Positions 1 through 7,193 are shown, counted from the first letter of the stretch. The stretch is 16,922 nucleotides of DNA from DASRAJ01 sp039920305 (GCA_039920305.1 JBDSEA010000040.1:1-16922); one strand, 5' to 3'. Numbers and translations: made by a program. Notes: a model not told the origin generated them from the letters alone.

Positions 1-522
1 TCCGGCTTCTGCATAGGCAAACCACCGATCACCACCCCTGCCGAGGGATAGTGAGGGAGCAATTCCATATTCAGGATAGCCGGTGCGCAAGCCAATGGAT
101 TGATTCTCAGCAAAGCTCCTTGCATCAATACGAAGATGGGCTGCTGCCACGAGCTTTTTATTCAGGAAACGGTATTTACCTGACACTGAGATATTTCCAA
201 AGCCGGTGAGCGACCCGTTGTAATAACGAGTATCACTGGAATCAATGGCATTATTTGGCTGAATGTTTTGAAGCTTGAATGGAATGTTTGCAATCAATGT
301 AAAACGATTGCTGATTCCGTATTCGCAGTAACCTTGAAGCGTAACATCGGTTACCTTGTGCATAATATCTGAAAAATTTTGATTGTTGATGTATCTGTGA
401 TCGTACCCAATATAGGTTCCTGACAGTTGAACATAACCATGATGCTTATCCTGTGACCACGGCCCGCCCGCAAAGGCACACACAGAATTACATAAAAATA
501 ATAAGGAGAGTATCTTTTCCAT
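1..522 (-). CDS. Outer-membrane beta-barrel protein, N-terminal part (runs off left edge)
   Basis: The frame is open from an ATG at 522 down to base 1, giving the first 174 residues; the C-terminus lies outside the window. It begins with a signal peptide (hydrophobic LSLLFLCNSVCAFA, then a mature start near AGGPWSQDK). The rest alternates short polar and aromatic stretches (QLSGTYIGYDHRY, TLQGYCEYGISNRFTLIANIPF, GSLTGFGNISVSGKYRFL, FAENQSIGLRTGYPEYG), the pattern of amphipathic beta strands and turns in a barrel. The opening GGPW-Q-K...G-Y-QLS, together with 'YGISNRFTLIANIPF' and 'GFGNISVSGKYRF', resembles the transporter/phenol-degradation MetA-like outer-membrane family of Bacteroidota. That assignment rests on pattern memory, not a search. 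The substrate is unknown. It lies 107 bases downstream of, and on the same strand as, the BNR protein gene, so the two could be cotranscribed. Confidence 0.75.
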   Translation of the reverse strand, partial: MEKILSLLFLCNSVCAFAGGPWSQDKHHGYVQLSGTYIGYDHRYINNQNFSDIMHKVTDVTLQGYCEYGISNRFTLIANIPFKLQNIQPNNAIDSSDTRYYNGSLTGFGNISVSGKYRFLNKKLVAAAHLRIDARSFAENQSIGLRTGYPEYGIAPSLSLGRGGDRWFAYAEAG

Positions 523-629
523 AGGAATTAATTACGCAGACAAGGTATGCATTAGGTTTACCGATCCTGAATTTATTATCATCAGCAAAGCATATGGATC
601 TCAAATCTCACTACGTGATTAAATTCTTT

Positions 630-3152
630 TTATCGCACCACCGCCACCTTACCCGTATAGTCCAATCCGTTTCCCTTAACACAAACCAGGTATGTCCCCG
701 GCTGAACATTCATCACATCCAGGCTGATCTTTTGTGTTGCATTCACTTTCTTTTCCTTTATCATTCTGCCCGAAGCATCCAGCAATTGAAGCGTCACATT
801 TTGTGTGTAGCGTTTCAGGTCAACAGTAATAGCTGAAGAGGCAGGAATTGGAAATACATTCACGGTGGTAATTACACTTGTTTCCGCAACCCCGCTGGCA
901 GGATCGAACAAGGCATTTTTATATGCCCCATGACCATAAGTAAAGGCGTAAATGGATTTATCATAGGGAGAAACCACAAGGTCAAAAACCATGACCGCCT
1001 CTGGCAGGCCATCCGCATAGGTAAACCATGATGCGCCGCCATCCAACGAGCCATAGATCGTGAAGTCACAACCTGCATAAAGGTTTTGAGGGAAATCGGG
1101 ATCCACGGTAAGGCAATGAAACGGAAGGTCTGGCAATGAATCGCTGATATCATTCCATGTGCTGCCGGCATCCTGGCTCTTGAAAATATGACCACCGGGA
1201 GCGCCATTGAAGCCACTGAACACTACATAAACCTCCCGGGCATTTTTCGGATTCACCGTAATCCTTCTCGGGTAACGGTTTGGCAGCGTGGATGTAATAT
1301 CTGCCTTGGTTATTCCGCCATCGAAGCTATTATAAACATGCATCGGGTTGCCATCTGAAGGCGCAGTAGCAAAGTACACCGTATCCGGGTCAATTGCAGA
1401 GCATGCAATGCTTAATACAGGGTTGCCGTTGTCGATCGGATCGGGCTGCACTTCATCCCAGGTATTATATTCACCCCCGTCAATAGATTTCAACAGAGTT
1501 GATGAGCCCGCATACAGCACGTTGGTATTAGAAGGTGACAAAATAAAAGGGGCCATAAATGCAGCGGGATTTCCGCCATTGGGATCAGATGGTGAATAAT
1601 AGACACCATTATTATTATTCCAGTAATTGGTAGTCTTGGCAATATTCAGGTACTGGGAAGCACCATACTCGATGGCATCGTTTGTAGGATCAATGGCGGT
1701 ATAGGTTCCATCACCTCCTAAAACTGAGCTCCAGTACACCGAGCCATTGTACATATCAGTATAATTATCCTGCAGGCCGCTGATAAAAAGATCAGGATTG
1801 GTGGCGCTCACGGCGCCGATATAATGCTGACTCGTGACCAGTCCGTCATTGCAGCCGAAAGAAGAATTCCCGAAATCATTAGAGCGAAACAATCCGCCAT
1901 CGGTAATAAAGTAAACCTTATTCGGATCCTTTGGATTGGAAATGATGTCATGCACATCCGAATGAAAATAGTTGATGTCATAAGTAATGTCAAGCCAGCT
2001 TCCTCCTGAATTATTTGATTTGAACAGGTTCACACCGCCGGCAAAAACCTTTGTGTCATCATTCGCTTTCATCATCAATCCTTTTGCATACCAGCCCTGC
2101 CATACCACAATTTCCTCATCAGATTTTAACGACCAGGTATCGCCGCCATCCGCAGAGCGGTAGATGCCTACGGTGCTGTAGCGGTTACCGATGAGGGCCA
2201 TTAGAATATTATGATCGCCGGGATAATCTGCCAGGGTAATTCTTCCGTCATGAGTATTGGCAGGCAGTCCGGAAGTAAGGACAGACCAGGTGATTCCGCC
2301 ATCCTGGCTTCTGTAAATCCCCTTATCGGCGGAATCTTCATTTCCCACGCCTGCAAAAACAGTGCTGGTATCTACCCGGTCAATTACAATATCCATCACC
2401 ATCTTTTTATCGAGTGAGATATTCCAGGTGGCCCCGCCATCGGAGGATTTGTAAACGCCCTCAGTAGTTGCGGCATACATCACACTTGTATTTAAAGGGT
2501 TATAAACGATATCCCACACCCCCCGGTTATCCTGGAAGGCCCAGTCAAGGGATTGCGACCAGGTAACACCTCCGTCGGATGATTTCAATATTCCTGAGCC
2601 CGCGCATCCCCGCTGGGTTCGGTCATTCAGACCATTGGTAGAGGTTCCGTAGGCATACACTTCACCGGTGCCGATGAACATCTCATTATGATCATCAGGG
2701 TTGATCGCAATGGCACCTACGCCGAGCACCGGAAAGCCGGTTTGTACATATTGCCATGCGCTGATACCGATCCCGCCGGTGGTTGATTTCCACAAGCCTC
2801 CGCTTGCGGCGCCGGTCCAGACCACGGAAGTGTCTTCGGGGTCAATCGCGATGCTGATCGTCCTGCCCGCAATATTGTTGGGTCCATAACTGGTCCAGGT
2901 GTTACGTAAACCTCCGTTATCTGCGGAAGCAAGTAAGTTTTGGTGCTTCTGCCATGCTTTGGCATATGCATCAGGAGGAATATCCGCATTGGGAAATGCA
3001 TTCATTGCGGTGAGAAATGAAAGTGCATCGTATGCTTCGGTGGGATTTTCTTCTTTGAAGAATTTCTTTTCACCCAAATTATTTTTATTCGGGAGAAGAA
3101 AAAAAGAAGTCAATAGAAATGTAATGAGAATAGTGGTAAGTAATAGTTTCAT
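630..3152 (-). CDS. Secreted BNR/Asp-box beta-propeller protein with T9SS type A sorting tail
   Basis: This 840-residue protein is predicted to be exported by Sec and then by the type IX system. Residues 1-21 form a signal peptide (MKLLLTTILITFLLTSFFLL). From about residue 190 to 705 it carries repeated Asp-box motifs of the form S-x-DGG-x-TW: SSDGGVTW, SSDGGATW, SQDGGITW, SADGGDTW, SQDAGSTW and SLDGGASW, plus degenerate copies such as SNNSGGSW and SFDGGIT. These mark a sialidase/sortilin-like multi-bladed propeller. Recurrent phrases of the type 'I-DP-D-V--G' ahead of the boxes are typical of the 'glycosyl hydrolase, BNR repeat' annotations of Bacteroidota. No sialidase catalytic set (Arg triad, FRIP) was recognised, so an enzyme function is not claimed. 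Residues about 754-840 are a T9SS type A tail (VFPIPA...LLDASGRMI...PGTYLVCVKG...GKVAVVR). The start is fixed by the signal peptide. A decayed copy of its N-terminal part lies at about 5135-5270. Confidence 0.9.
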   Translation of the reverse strand: MKLLLTTILITFLLTSFFLLPNKNNLGEKKFFKEENPTEAYDALSFLTAMNAFPNADIPPDAYAKAWQKHQNLLASADNGGLRNTWTSYGPNNIAGRTISIAIDPEDTSVVWTGAASGGLWKSTTGGIGISAWQYVQTGFPVLGVGAIAINPDDHNEMFIGTGEVYAYGTSTNGLNDRTQRGCAGSGILKSSDGGVTWSQSLDWAFQDNRGVWDIVYNPLNTSVMYAATTEGVYKSSDGGATWNISLDKKMVMDIVIDRVDTSTVFAGVGNEDSADKGIYRSQDGGITWSVLTSGLPANTHDGRITLADYPGDHNILMALIGNRYSTVGIYRSADGGDTWSLKSDEEIVVWQGWYAKGLMMKANDDTKVFAGGVNLFKSNNSGGSWLDITYDINYFHSDVHDIISNPKDPNKVYFITDGGLFRSNDFGNSSFGCNDGLVTSQHYIGAVSATNPDLFISGLQDNYTDMYNGSVYWSSVLGGDGTYTAIDPTNDAIEYGASQYLNIAKTTNYWNNNNGVYYSPSDPNGGNPAAFMAPFILSPSNTNVLYAGSSTLLKSIDGGEYNTWDEVQPDPIDNGNPVLSIACSAIDPDTVYFATAPSDGNPMHVYNSFDGGITKADITSTLPNRYPRRITVNPKNAREVYVVFSGFNGAPGGHIFKSQDAGSTWNDISDSLPDLPFHCLTVDPDFPQNLYAGCDFTIYGSLDGGASWFTYADGLPEAVMVFDLVVSPYDKSIYAFTYGHGAYKNALFDPASGVAETSVITTVNVFPIPASSAITVDLKRYTQNVTLQLLDASGRMIKEKKVNATQKISLDVMNVQPGTYLVCVKGNGLDYTGKVAVVR

Positions 3153-3312
3153 GGTTCGTAATTATTTGAGAGGAAATTTTTTACCGAAGTACGTCAATTT
3201 CCTATAGAAGGCACCAACTGATGCTATAGCTTTGGAAATTGTATATTCACCCATCTGCAATGTTATATTTCTTCACAAATAAACTTTCGAAGATTACCCT
3301 GAAGATTTGCCT

Positions 3313-3624
3313 ATGATAAAAGATGAAGGCAATGATGAAAAGGGGCAGCAAAATGATGAAACTCAGGCACCCCACGAACGAATTGTGCTTTATCCTAATC
3401 CGGCTGATGATTTAATTCATGTTGATCTTAGCAACAGCCAATTCCCCATCAATTCGATTTCAATATACAATTCAATTGGTTCATTATGCGAGTATATTGA
3501 AATACCATCTGGTACGGTAACGCTTGACATAAATATTTCTCAATTTACTGAAGGCTTGTACTATGGAATATTTAAGCAAAATAATAACCTTATAGACAAT
3601 AAGAAAATCGCCATTGTAAAATGA
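3313..3624 (+). CDS. Orphan T9SS type A sorting domain, probably a gene remnant
   Basis: The frame encodes 103 residues from ATG 3313; a TTG at 3307 is an alternative start. A charged linker (MIKDEGNDEKGQQNDETQ) is followed by a canonical sorting tail: ERIVLYPNPADDLIHVDL, then SISIYNSIGSL, then TEGLYYGIF, ending KKIAIVK. There is no signal peptide and no cargo domain, so this product could not reach the T9SS by itself. The open frame reaches back only to a TAA at 3280-3282, and the codons between (TFEDYPEDLP) read like a linker within a larger protein. I infer the 3' end of a once longer secreted protein. A TATATTTC at 3264-3271 is one base from the Bacteroidota -7 consensus and might still drive transcription. 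The stop overlaps the start of the next gene by ATGA (3621-3624), so translational coupling is possible. The alternative is a real small protein of unknown role. Confidence 0.5.
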   Translation: MIKDEGNDEKGQQNDETQAPHERIVLYPNPADDLIHVDLSNSQFPINSISIYNSIGSLCEYIEIPSGTVTLDINISQFTEGLYYGIFKQNNNLIDNKKIAIVK

Positions 3625-5120
3625 ACAACTTTAATTTAATGACACTGCACATTTGCAGTGTCATCTTATTTTTGCTTGTTGCGACCTCTCTTAGGGGGCA
3701 AGCTCCCTTTAATAAAACCTTTGATTACATGGGGCAAACGGAATTCGGCTGGTCAATTGATTTAAATAATGACTCCTCTTATTCGGCTGTTTCGGGTGCA
3801 GAAAATAATCAGTTTCACTTGGGCATTGTTTACTGGAAGTTTTCGCTCGACGGCAATGTTTTATTACAGAACGAATTTTTTAAACCAGATCGTGATATTT
3901 ATCCTGGCTTAAGCCACACGATGAAAAAATTAAGCGATGGTAATTTTTTTGTTGCAGGAGGCGTAAACGAGTATGATCCGTTAAATCAAAATGTAGTGGT
4001 ATTAAAAGTTAAGGAAAATGGCGATCAGATTTTTTTTAAAAGTATTGAGACCGGCAACTATGATGCAGCGTACAATTCAACAATTCTCGGGGATAATGGT
4101 TTTGCTGTTACCGGATTCACCTATCCTGATACTGGTATATCATCTAATCTTTTACTCATGAAAGTAGATTCAAGTGGCAATTTAATTTGGAGTAAATCTT
4201 ACGGTGGTACGGAGGCAGACAATGGATATACTGTTAATGAGATTAGCGGTAAACGACTATTTGTAAGTGGTAATAAAAATTACTCTATAACAAATTATGC
4301 TCCCTGGGTCATGATTACGGATAGTTCAGGTAATATTTTGAAAGAAAAAGAATGGACAAGCGGTGCAATTTATTGCGGAGCCACGAGCACTTATCTAACC
4401 CTTGACAGCATGTATCTCATGAAGGGTTGTATGGATACGGTAGTAAATGCGGGTGATTATCACTATGCTGCTTTCATAGGGAAAATGGATACATTATTTA
4501 ACTTTAAATGGCAGGCAGTATATAACGGATCAGATGAATACTACGTCTACATTGCGAAGCAAATGCAGGACAGCAGTATCGTTTTTGTTGGAGCAGTAAT
4601 AGATACGTTAAGCATTTTTTCAACCGGGTGGGTAGGAAAATTAGACGCTCACGGAAATAAGCTTTGGGAACATGATTACAAATATGGCAACAGCACCTTC
4701 AATTACCTTTCAGATTTTCAGCAAACTGCTGATAAAGGATACATCATTACGGGCAGTACCATTGGTCCCACAAGCCAGGATGTATGGCTGCTGAAGCTCG
4801 ATAGCGTAGGTTGCCTGAATCCTAATAATTGTTACACCGGTGATTTAACAGTCGAGATTTCAAAGGATGCAGAATTGCGCATTGCACCCAACCCTTCAAC
4901 TGATGTTGCAAACATTATTTACAACCTACCTGAAAAAAATACTGAGGCCCAATTCATTATTAGCGATTTGACAGGCAGAGAAATTCTACGGGTAAATACA
5001 GATTCTTTTCTCAATACCATGTCACTTGATGTAACGCAGTGGCACAATGGCGTTTACGTTTGCGCATTGCTTAGTCAGGGCCAACCGACGATGGGTCGGA
5101 AGTTTGTGGTGATGCATTGA
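3621..5120 (+). CDS. Secreted propeller-like protein with T9SS type A sorting tail
   Basis: The product has 499 residues. An N-terminal signal peptide (TLHICSVILFLLVATSLRG, cleavage near GQAPF) is followed by about six repeats of roughly 50 residues. Each contains a GG/TG-strand, then a 'LLMKVDSSGNLIWSKSYGG'-like unit; others are VVLKVKENGDQIFFKS, GWVGKLDAHGNKLWEHDY and DVWLLKLDSVGC. Such 'K-D--G---W' repeats resemble delta-60/PQQ-like beta-propeller blades common in surface proteins of this phylum. The segment CLNPNNC leads into the T9SS type A tail at residues about 419-499 (LRIAPNPSTDVANI, then ISDLTGREIL, then HNGVYVCALL, ending GRKFVVMH). No enzymatic motif was seen; a surface adhesion or binding role is a guess. 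The start overlaps the preceding orphan tail. An internal Met at residue 7 also leaves an intact signal peptide. The block 3313-5120 looks AT-richer by eye than the genes on either side. Confidence 0.85.
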   Translation: MNNFNLMTLHICSVILFLLVATSLRGQAPFNKTFDYMGQTEFGWSIDLNNDSSYSAVSGAENNQFHLGIVYWKFSLDGNVLLQNEFFKPDRDIYPGLSHTMKKLSDGNFFVAGGVNEYDPLNQNVVVLKVKENGDQIFFKSIETGNYDAAYNSTILGDNGFAVTGFTYPDTGISSNLLLMKVDSSGNLIWSKSYGGTEADNGYTVNEISGKRLFVSGNKNYSITNYAPWVMITDSSGNILKEKEWTSGAIYCGATSTYLTLDSMYLMKGCMDTVVNAGDYHYAAFIGKMDTLFNFKWQAVYNGSDEYYVYIAKQMQDSSIVFVGAVIDTLSIFSTGWVGKLDAHGNKLWEHDYKYGNSTFNYLSDFQQTADKGYIITGSTIGPTSQDVWLLKLDSVGCLNPNNCYTGDLTVEISKDAELRIAPNPSTDVANIIYNLPEKNTEAQFIISDLTGREILRVNTDSFLNTMSLDVTQWHNGVYVCALLSQGQPTMGRKFVVMH

Positions 5121-5134
5121 TGCATTAGCGATCG

Positions 5135-5270
5135 GGATTCTATACTTTGCCATAACCATCTGCAAAAATTTAAGTATTGGAAATGCGTTCATCGCCGTGA
5201 GTTAAGGTGAGGCACTTCACTTGCCCCGGTGAATTCTTGCTTTAAAGGATTTTTTCCCTCAAATATTTTC
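5135..5270 (-). pseudogene. Decayed N-terminal fragment of a paralogue of the BNR/T9SS protein at 630-3152
   Basis: Read on the minus strand, 5177-5201 gives LTAMNAFP, identical to the N-terminal region of the intact BNR protein. Restoring one missing base in the CCC of the Pro codon continues the alignment: AFPNT*IFADGYGKV*NP against AFPNADIPPDAYAKAWQK in the intact protein. This gives one frameshift and two stops, one of them TGG to TAG. Upstream on that strand, the stretch corresponding to bases 5203-5265 still aligns at the DNA level with the codons for GEKKFFKEENPTEAYDALSF, with several small indels. Similarity fades near 5280, where the arsR promoter begins, and near 5135. No body or C-terminus remains; the plus-strand genes 3313-5120 occupy the place where it should lie. 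Boundaries are approximate. Confidence 0.75.
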
Positions 5271-5272
5271 TA

Positions 5273-5305
5273 TCTGGAAACTGAAATCAAGTCATCGTAT
5301 ATTTG
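5273..5305 (+). promoter_or_regulatory. Promoter of the ars operon (Bacteroidota sigma-ABfr type)
   Basis: TATATTTG at 5298-5305 matches the TAnnTTTG -7 consensus exactly. A weak -33 element, TCTG, sits at 5273-5276, 21 bases upstream. The predicted transcription start is about 5311-5313, leaving a leader of only some 10 bases before ATG 5323. Confidence 0.6.
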
Positions 5306-5309
5306 CGAT
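5294..5309. promoter_or_regulatory. Candidate ArsR operator (imperfect palindrome)
   Basis: The 16 bases ATCGTATATTTGCGAT form an imperfect inverted repeat with perfect ATCG/CGAT outer arms and 6 of 8 half-site positions pairing. It fully contains the -7 promoter element of arsR and ends 13 bases before the arsR start codon. ArsR/SmtB repressors bind such short palindromes over their own promoters, so autoregulation relieved by As(III) or Sb(III) is the natural inference. Binding itself is not shown. Confidence 0.55.
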
Positions 5310-5322
5310 AAACTATAAAGCA

Positions 5323-5667
5323 ATGGCAATTCACAAGAGAGATGAATTCAGCAAAAAAGAAAACGAGCTTGCAGCATTTGCAAAAGCGCTCAGCCATCCT
5401 GCACGAATCGCCATACTGAAAACGATTGCAGCACGGGCCACCTGCATTTGCGGCGAGATCGTAGAAGTTTTGCCTCTTGCACAGTCAACCGTATCACAGC
5501 ATTTAAAAGAGCTGAGCAAGGCGGGATTGATTGACGGAACAGTGGATGGACCTAAATCATGCTACTGCATCAACTGGAAAACTTTTCATAAATTCTCTGA
5601 AAGCTTCAATACATTTTTTTTAAAGGCAAAGGCCGAAGCCGAGGCTCAGGGCACAGAATGCTGCTAA
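5323..5667 (+). CDS. arsR: ArsR-family As(III)-responsive transcriptional repressor
   Basis: The 114-residue product has the usual length for ArsR/SmtB regulators, which bind DNA as dimers and release it on binding As(III) or Sb(III). Residues about 20-35 (AKALSHPARIAILKTI) are the family's first helices. Residues 52-70 (LAQSTVSQHLKELSKAGLI) are the winged helix-turn-helix recognition region, followed by a wing at about 71-84. Cysteines 41 and 43 (TCICGEIV) occupy the place of the classic ELCVCD metalloid site. C80 and C82 and a C-terminal C113-C114 pair add further possible thiolate ligands; which ones bind arsenic cannot be told from sequence. It is the first gene of the operon and directly follows a promoter with an overlapping palindrome. 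The intergenic gap to arsM is 29 bases. Confidence 0.92.
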   Translation: MAIHKRDEFSKKENELAAFAKALSHPARIAILKTIAARATCICGEIVEVLPLAQSTVSQHLKELSKAGLIDGTVDGPKSCYCINWKTFHKFSESFNTFFLKAKAEAEAQGTECC

Positions 5668-5696
5668 AAATCTTCACTCATAAAATCAAATCAATC

Positions 5697-6539
5697 ATGG
5701 AAAACTCAGAAAAAATCAAACAACTTGTAAAAGAAAAATACAGCGAAATAGCGCTTCAGGAAAAAGAGCAAAATCTGTCATCATGCTGCGGGGCTTCATG
5801 CAGCTCCGGCGAGGTTTATAACATCATGTCAGATGATTACACCGCCATGGAAGGCTATAATGCTGATGCCGACCTGGGCCTCGGCTGCGGGCTGCCTACT
5901 CAGTTTGCGAAGATCAAAAAAGGTGATGTGGTGATTGATCTCGGATCAGGTGCCGGCAATGATTGCTTCATCGCACGATCGGAAACCGGTGAAACAGGAA
6001 AGGTGATCGGGGTGGACATGACGGAGGCGATGATTGACCGCGCCAGAATCAATGCAGAAAAAACCGGTTATCATAATGTGGAGTTCCGGCTGGGTGAAAT
6101 TGAAAAGCTGCCGGTAAGTTCCGGTGTTGCCGATGTAATTGTAAGTAACTGCGTGCTCAATTTACTGCCTGACAAGAAAAAGGCATTCTCAGAAATCCAT
6201 CGTGTGCTCAAACCCGGCGGACACTTCAGCATCGCCGATATTGTGCTGTCCGGACCCTTACCTGAAAAGATTGTGCAAACGGCAGAGATGTATGCCGGAT
6301 GTGTGGCCGGAGCCATTCTAAAGAAAGATTATCTGGCGCTTATCAGGGAAGCAGGATTTGAAAACATCACCATCCAGAAAGAAAAAGTGATCACCATTCC
6401 TGATGACATACTTGCCGGTTACCTTACGGCGGATGAGATCACTGACTACCGGAATAGTCAGGCAGGAACTTTCAGCATCACCGTATATGGTGAGAAGAAA
6501 GCTGAGCCATGCTGTGATAAGGACACCTGCTGCAACTGA
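5697..6539 (+). CDS. arsM: Arsenite S-adenosylmethionine methyltransferase
   Basis: The 280-residue protein methylates As(III) with SAM, giving methylated and finally volatile arsenicals in the cytoplasm. The class I Rossmann motif DLGSGAGND is at residues 81-89, with acidic motif II near GVDMTEAMIDRA (105-116). The three cysteines needed for arsenite binding in characterised ArsM proteins are all present in their usual contexts: C64 in GLGCGLP, C152 in SNCVLNL and C202 in YAGCVAGA. LKPGGHFSIADIV (171-183) is the standard post-motif. Extra cysteines lie at the N-terminus (C30, C31, C35) and in a C-terminal PCCDKDTCC tail. I chose ATG 5697 rather than ATG 5658, because the latter would overlap arsR and add 13 residues (MLLKIFTHKIKSI) unlike the family N-terminus. 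It sits between arsR and arsC. Confidence 0.95.
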   Translation: MENSEKIKQLVKEKYSEIALQEKEQNLSSCCGASCSSGEVYNIMSDDYTAMEGYNADADLGLGCGLPTQFAKIKKGDVVIDLGSGAGNDCFIARSETGETGKVIGVDMTEAMIDRARINAEKTGYHNVEFRLGEIEKLPVSSGVADVIVSNCVLNLLPDKKKAFSEIHRVLKPGGHFSIADIVLSGPLPEKIVQTAEMYAGCVAGAILKKDYLALIREAGFENITIQKEKVITIPDDILAGYLTADEITDYRNSQAGTFSITVYGEKKAEPCCDKDTCCN

Positions 6540-6567
6540 TGAATCTTAAACTCAAAACCAACACTAC

Positions 6568-7005
6568 GTGAATCAGGTAAGTGTATTGTTTCTCTGCCTG
6601 CACAACAGTGCACGAAGCCAGATGGCAGAAGCATATTTAAAAAAATTCGGGGGAGAAAAATTTCATGTCGAAAGCGCGGGTCTGGAACCCGGCAAGCTCA
6701 ATCCTTTTGCTGTTGAGGTAATGAAGGAAGACGATATTGATATTTCCAACAACCCTGCGAATGATGTCTTTGAATATTTTAAGCAGGGAAAATATTTTGG
6801 TTATGTAATCACCGTTTGTGACCGGGAGGCATCAGAGCGATGTCCTGTTTTCCCGGGAATGAGTGAAAAAATCAACTGGAGTTTTGATGATCCTTCCCTA
6901 TTCGCTGGTTCCGATGAGGAAAAACTGGCAAAAACCCGGGAGGTCAGAGACGGGATAAAGGCAGCCGTGTTGAATTTTATAGAGCAGGTCAGCATAAGAC
7001 AATGA
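6568..7005 (+). CDS. arsC: Arsenate reductase, thioredoxin-coupled (LMW phosphatase fold)
   Basis: The 145-residue cytoplasmic enzyme reduces arsenate to arsenite. The P-loop CX5R is C10-LHNSA-R16, followed by SQMAEA as in low-molecular-weight tyrosine phosphatases. The redox relay cysteines of the thioredoxin-dependent class are C84 (VITVCDREA) and C92 (RCPVFPG). The general acid lies in the DDPS motif (107-110). In the pI258-type enzyme the triad is C10/C82/C89, so the arrangement matches with slightly different spacing. The start is GTG 6568; the P-loop then begins at residue 10 as expected, and no upstream ATG fits. The gene follows arsM by 28 bases, and its TGA stop overlaps the ATG of a truncated aquaporin gene. 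Confidence 0.93.
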   Translation: MNQVSVLFLCLHNSARSQMAEAYLKKFGGEKFHVESAGLEPGKLNPFAVEVMKEDDIDISNNPANDVFEYFKQGKYFGYVITVCDREASERCPVFPGMSEKINWSFDDPSLFAGSDEEKLAKTREVRDGIKAAVLNFIEQVSIRQ

Positions 7006-7115
7006 GAAGATATGCAGCTGAATTCATCGGCACGCTTGTCCTTATATTTTGCGGTACAAAGGGAAGAGCTTTTAGTATTACATTGCCCGGTCATGCGAAA
7101 CGTACGATCCGGTAA
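7002..7115 (+). pseudogene. Truncated aquaporin (MIP family) gene, 5' end only
   Basis: An ATG at 7002 overlaps the arsC stop as ATGA, the usual arrangement of a translationally coupled operon member. The frame gives 37 residues, of which the first about 19 (MRRYAAEFIGTLVLIFCGT) read like the first transmembrane helix of an aquaporin/GlpF-type channel (compare the AEFIGTF-LVF-G-G start of MIP proteins). The remaining residues (KGRAFSITLPGHAKRTIR) are unrelated and end at TAA 7113-7115. No NPA motif or further membrane segment occurs in any frame before lutB starts at 7211, so the rest of the gene is deleted rather than frameshifted. MIP channels are known members of arsenic operons (AqpS-type), where they can let arsenite out. 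The identification is from sequence pattern, without a search; a chance short ORF is the alternative. Confidence 0.65.
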
Positions 7116-7185
7116 ACAGGTATACTTTTTTTTGAATGGAGTTGAAAGTATTTCTGCATACATCCTTTACACAGCCATTCCTGCC

Positions 7186-7193
7186 TACTTTTG
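7186..7193 (+). promoter_or_regulatory. Promoter -7 element for lutB
   Basis: TACTTTTG matches TAnnTTTG exactly and ends 17 bases before the lutB ATG. No good -33 TTTG lies at the right spacing (only TTTA at 7166-7169, 16 bases upstream). It also separates lutB transcriptionally from the ars operon. Confidence 0.5.

Noticed and set aside
630..3152. Sialidase activity suggested by the BNR/Asp-box repeats
   Set aside because: Asp boxes are structural; the catalytic Arg triad, Tyr/Glu pair and FRIP motif of sialidases were not recognised.
3153..3312. TACTTCGG on the minus strand as a promoter for the BNR gene
   Set aside because: It matches only four of six fixed positions of TAnnTTTG and has no -33 partner at a usual distance.
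5113..5124. TGCATTGATGCA hairpin at the end of the 3621-5120 gene, considered as a terminator
   Set aside because: Only five paired bases with a two-base loop and no following T run; it also overlaps the stop codon.
5658..5696. Upstream ATG that would lengthen ArsM by 13 residues
   Set aside because: It overlaps the arsR end, and the added residues do not resemble ArsM N-termini; ATG 5697 fits the family start.
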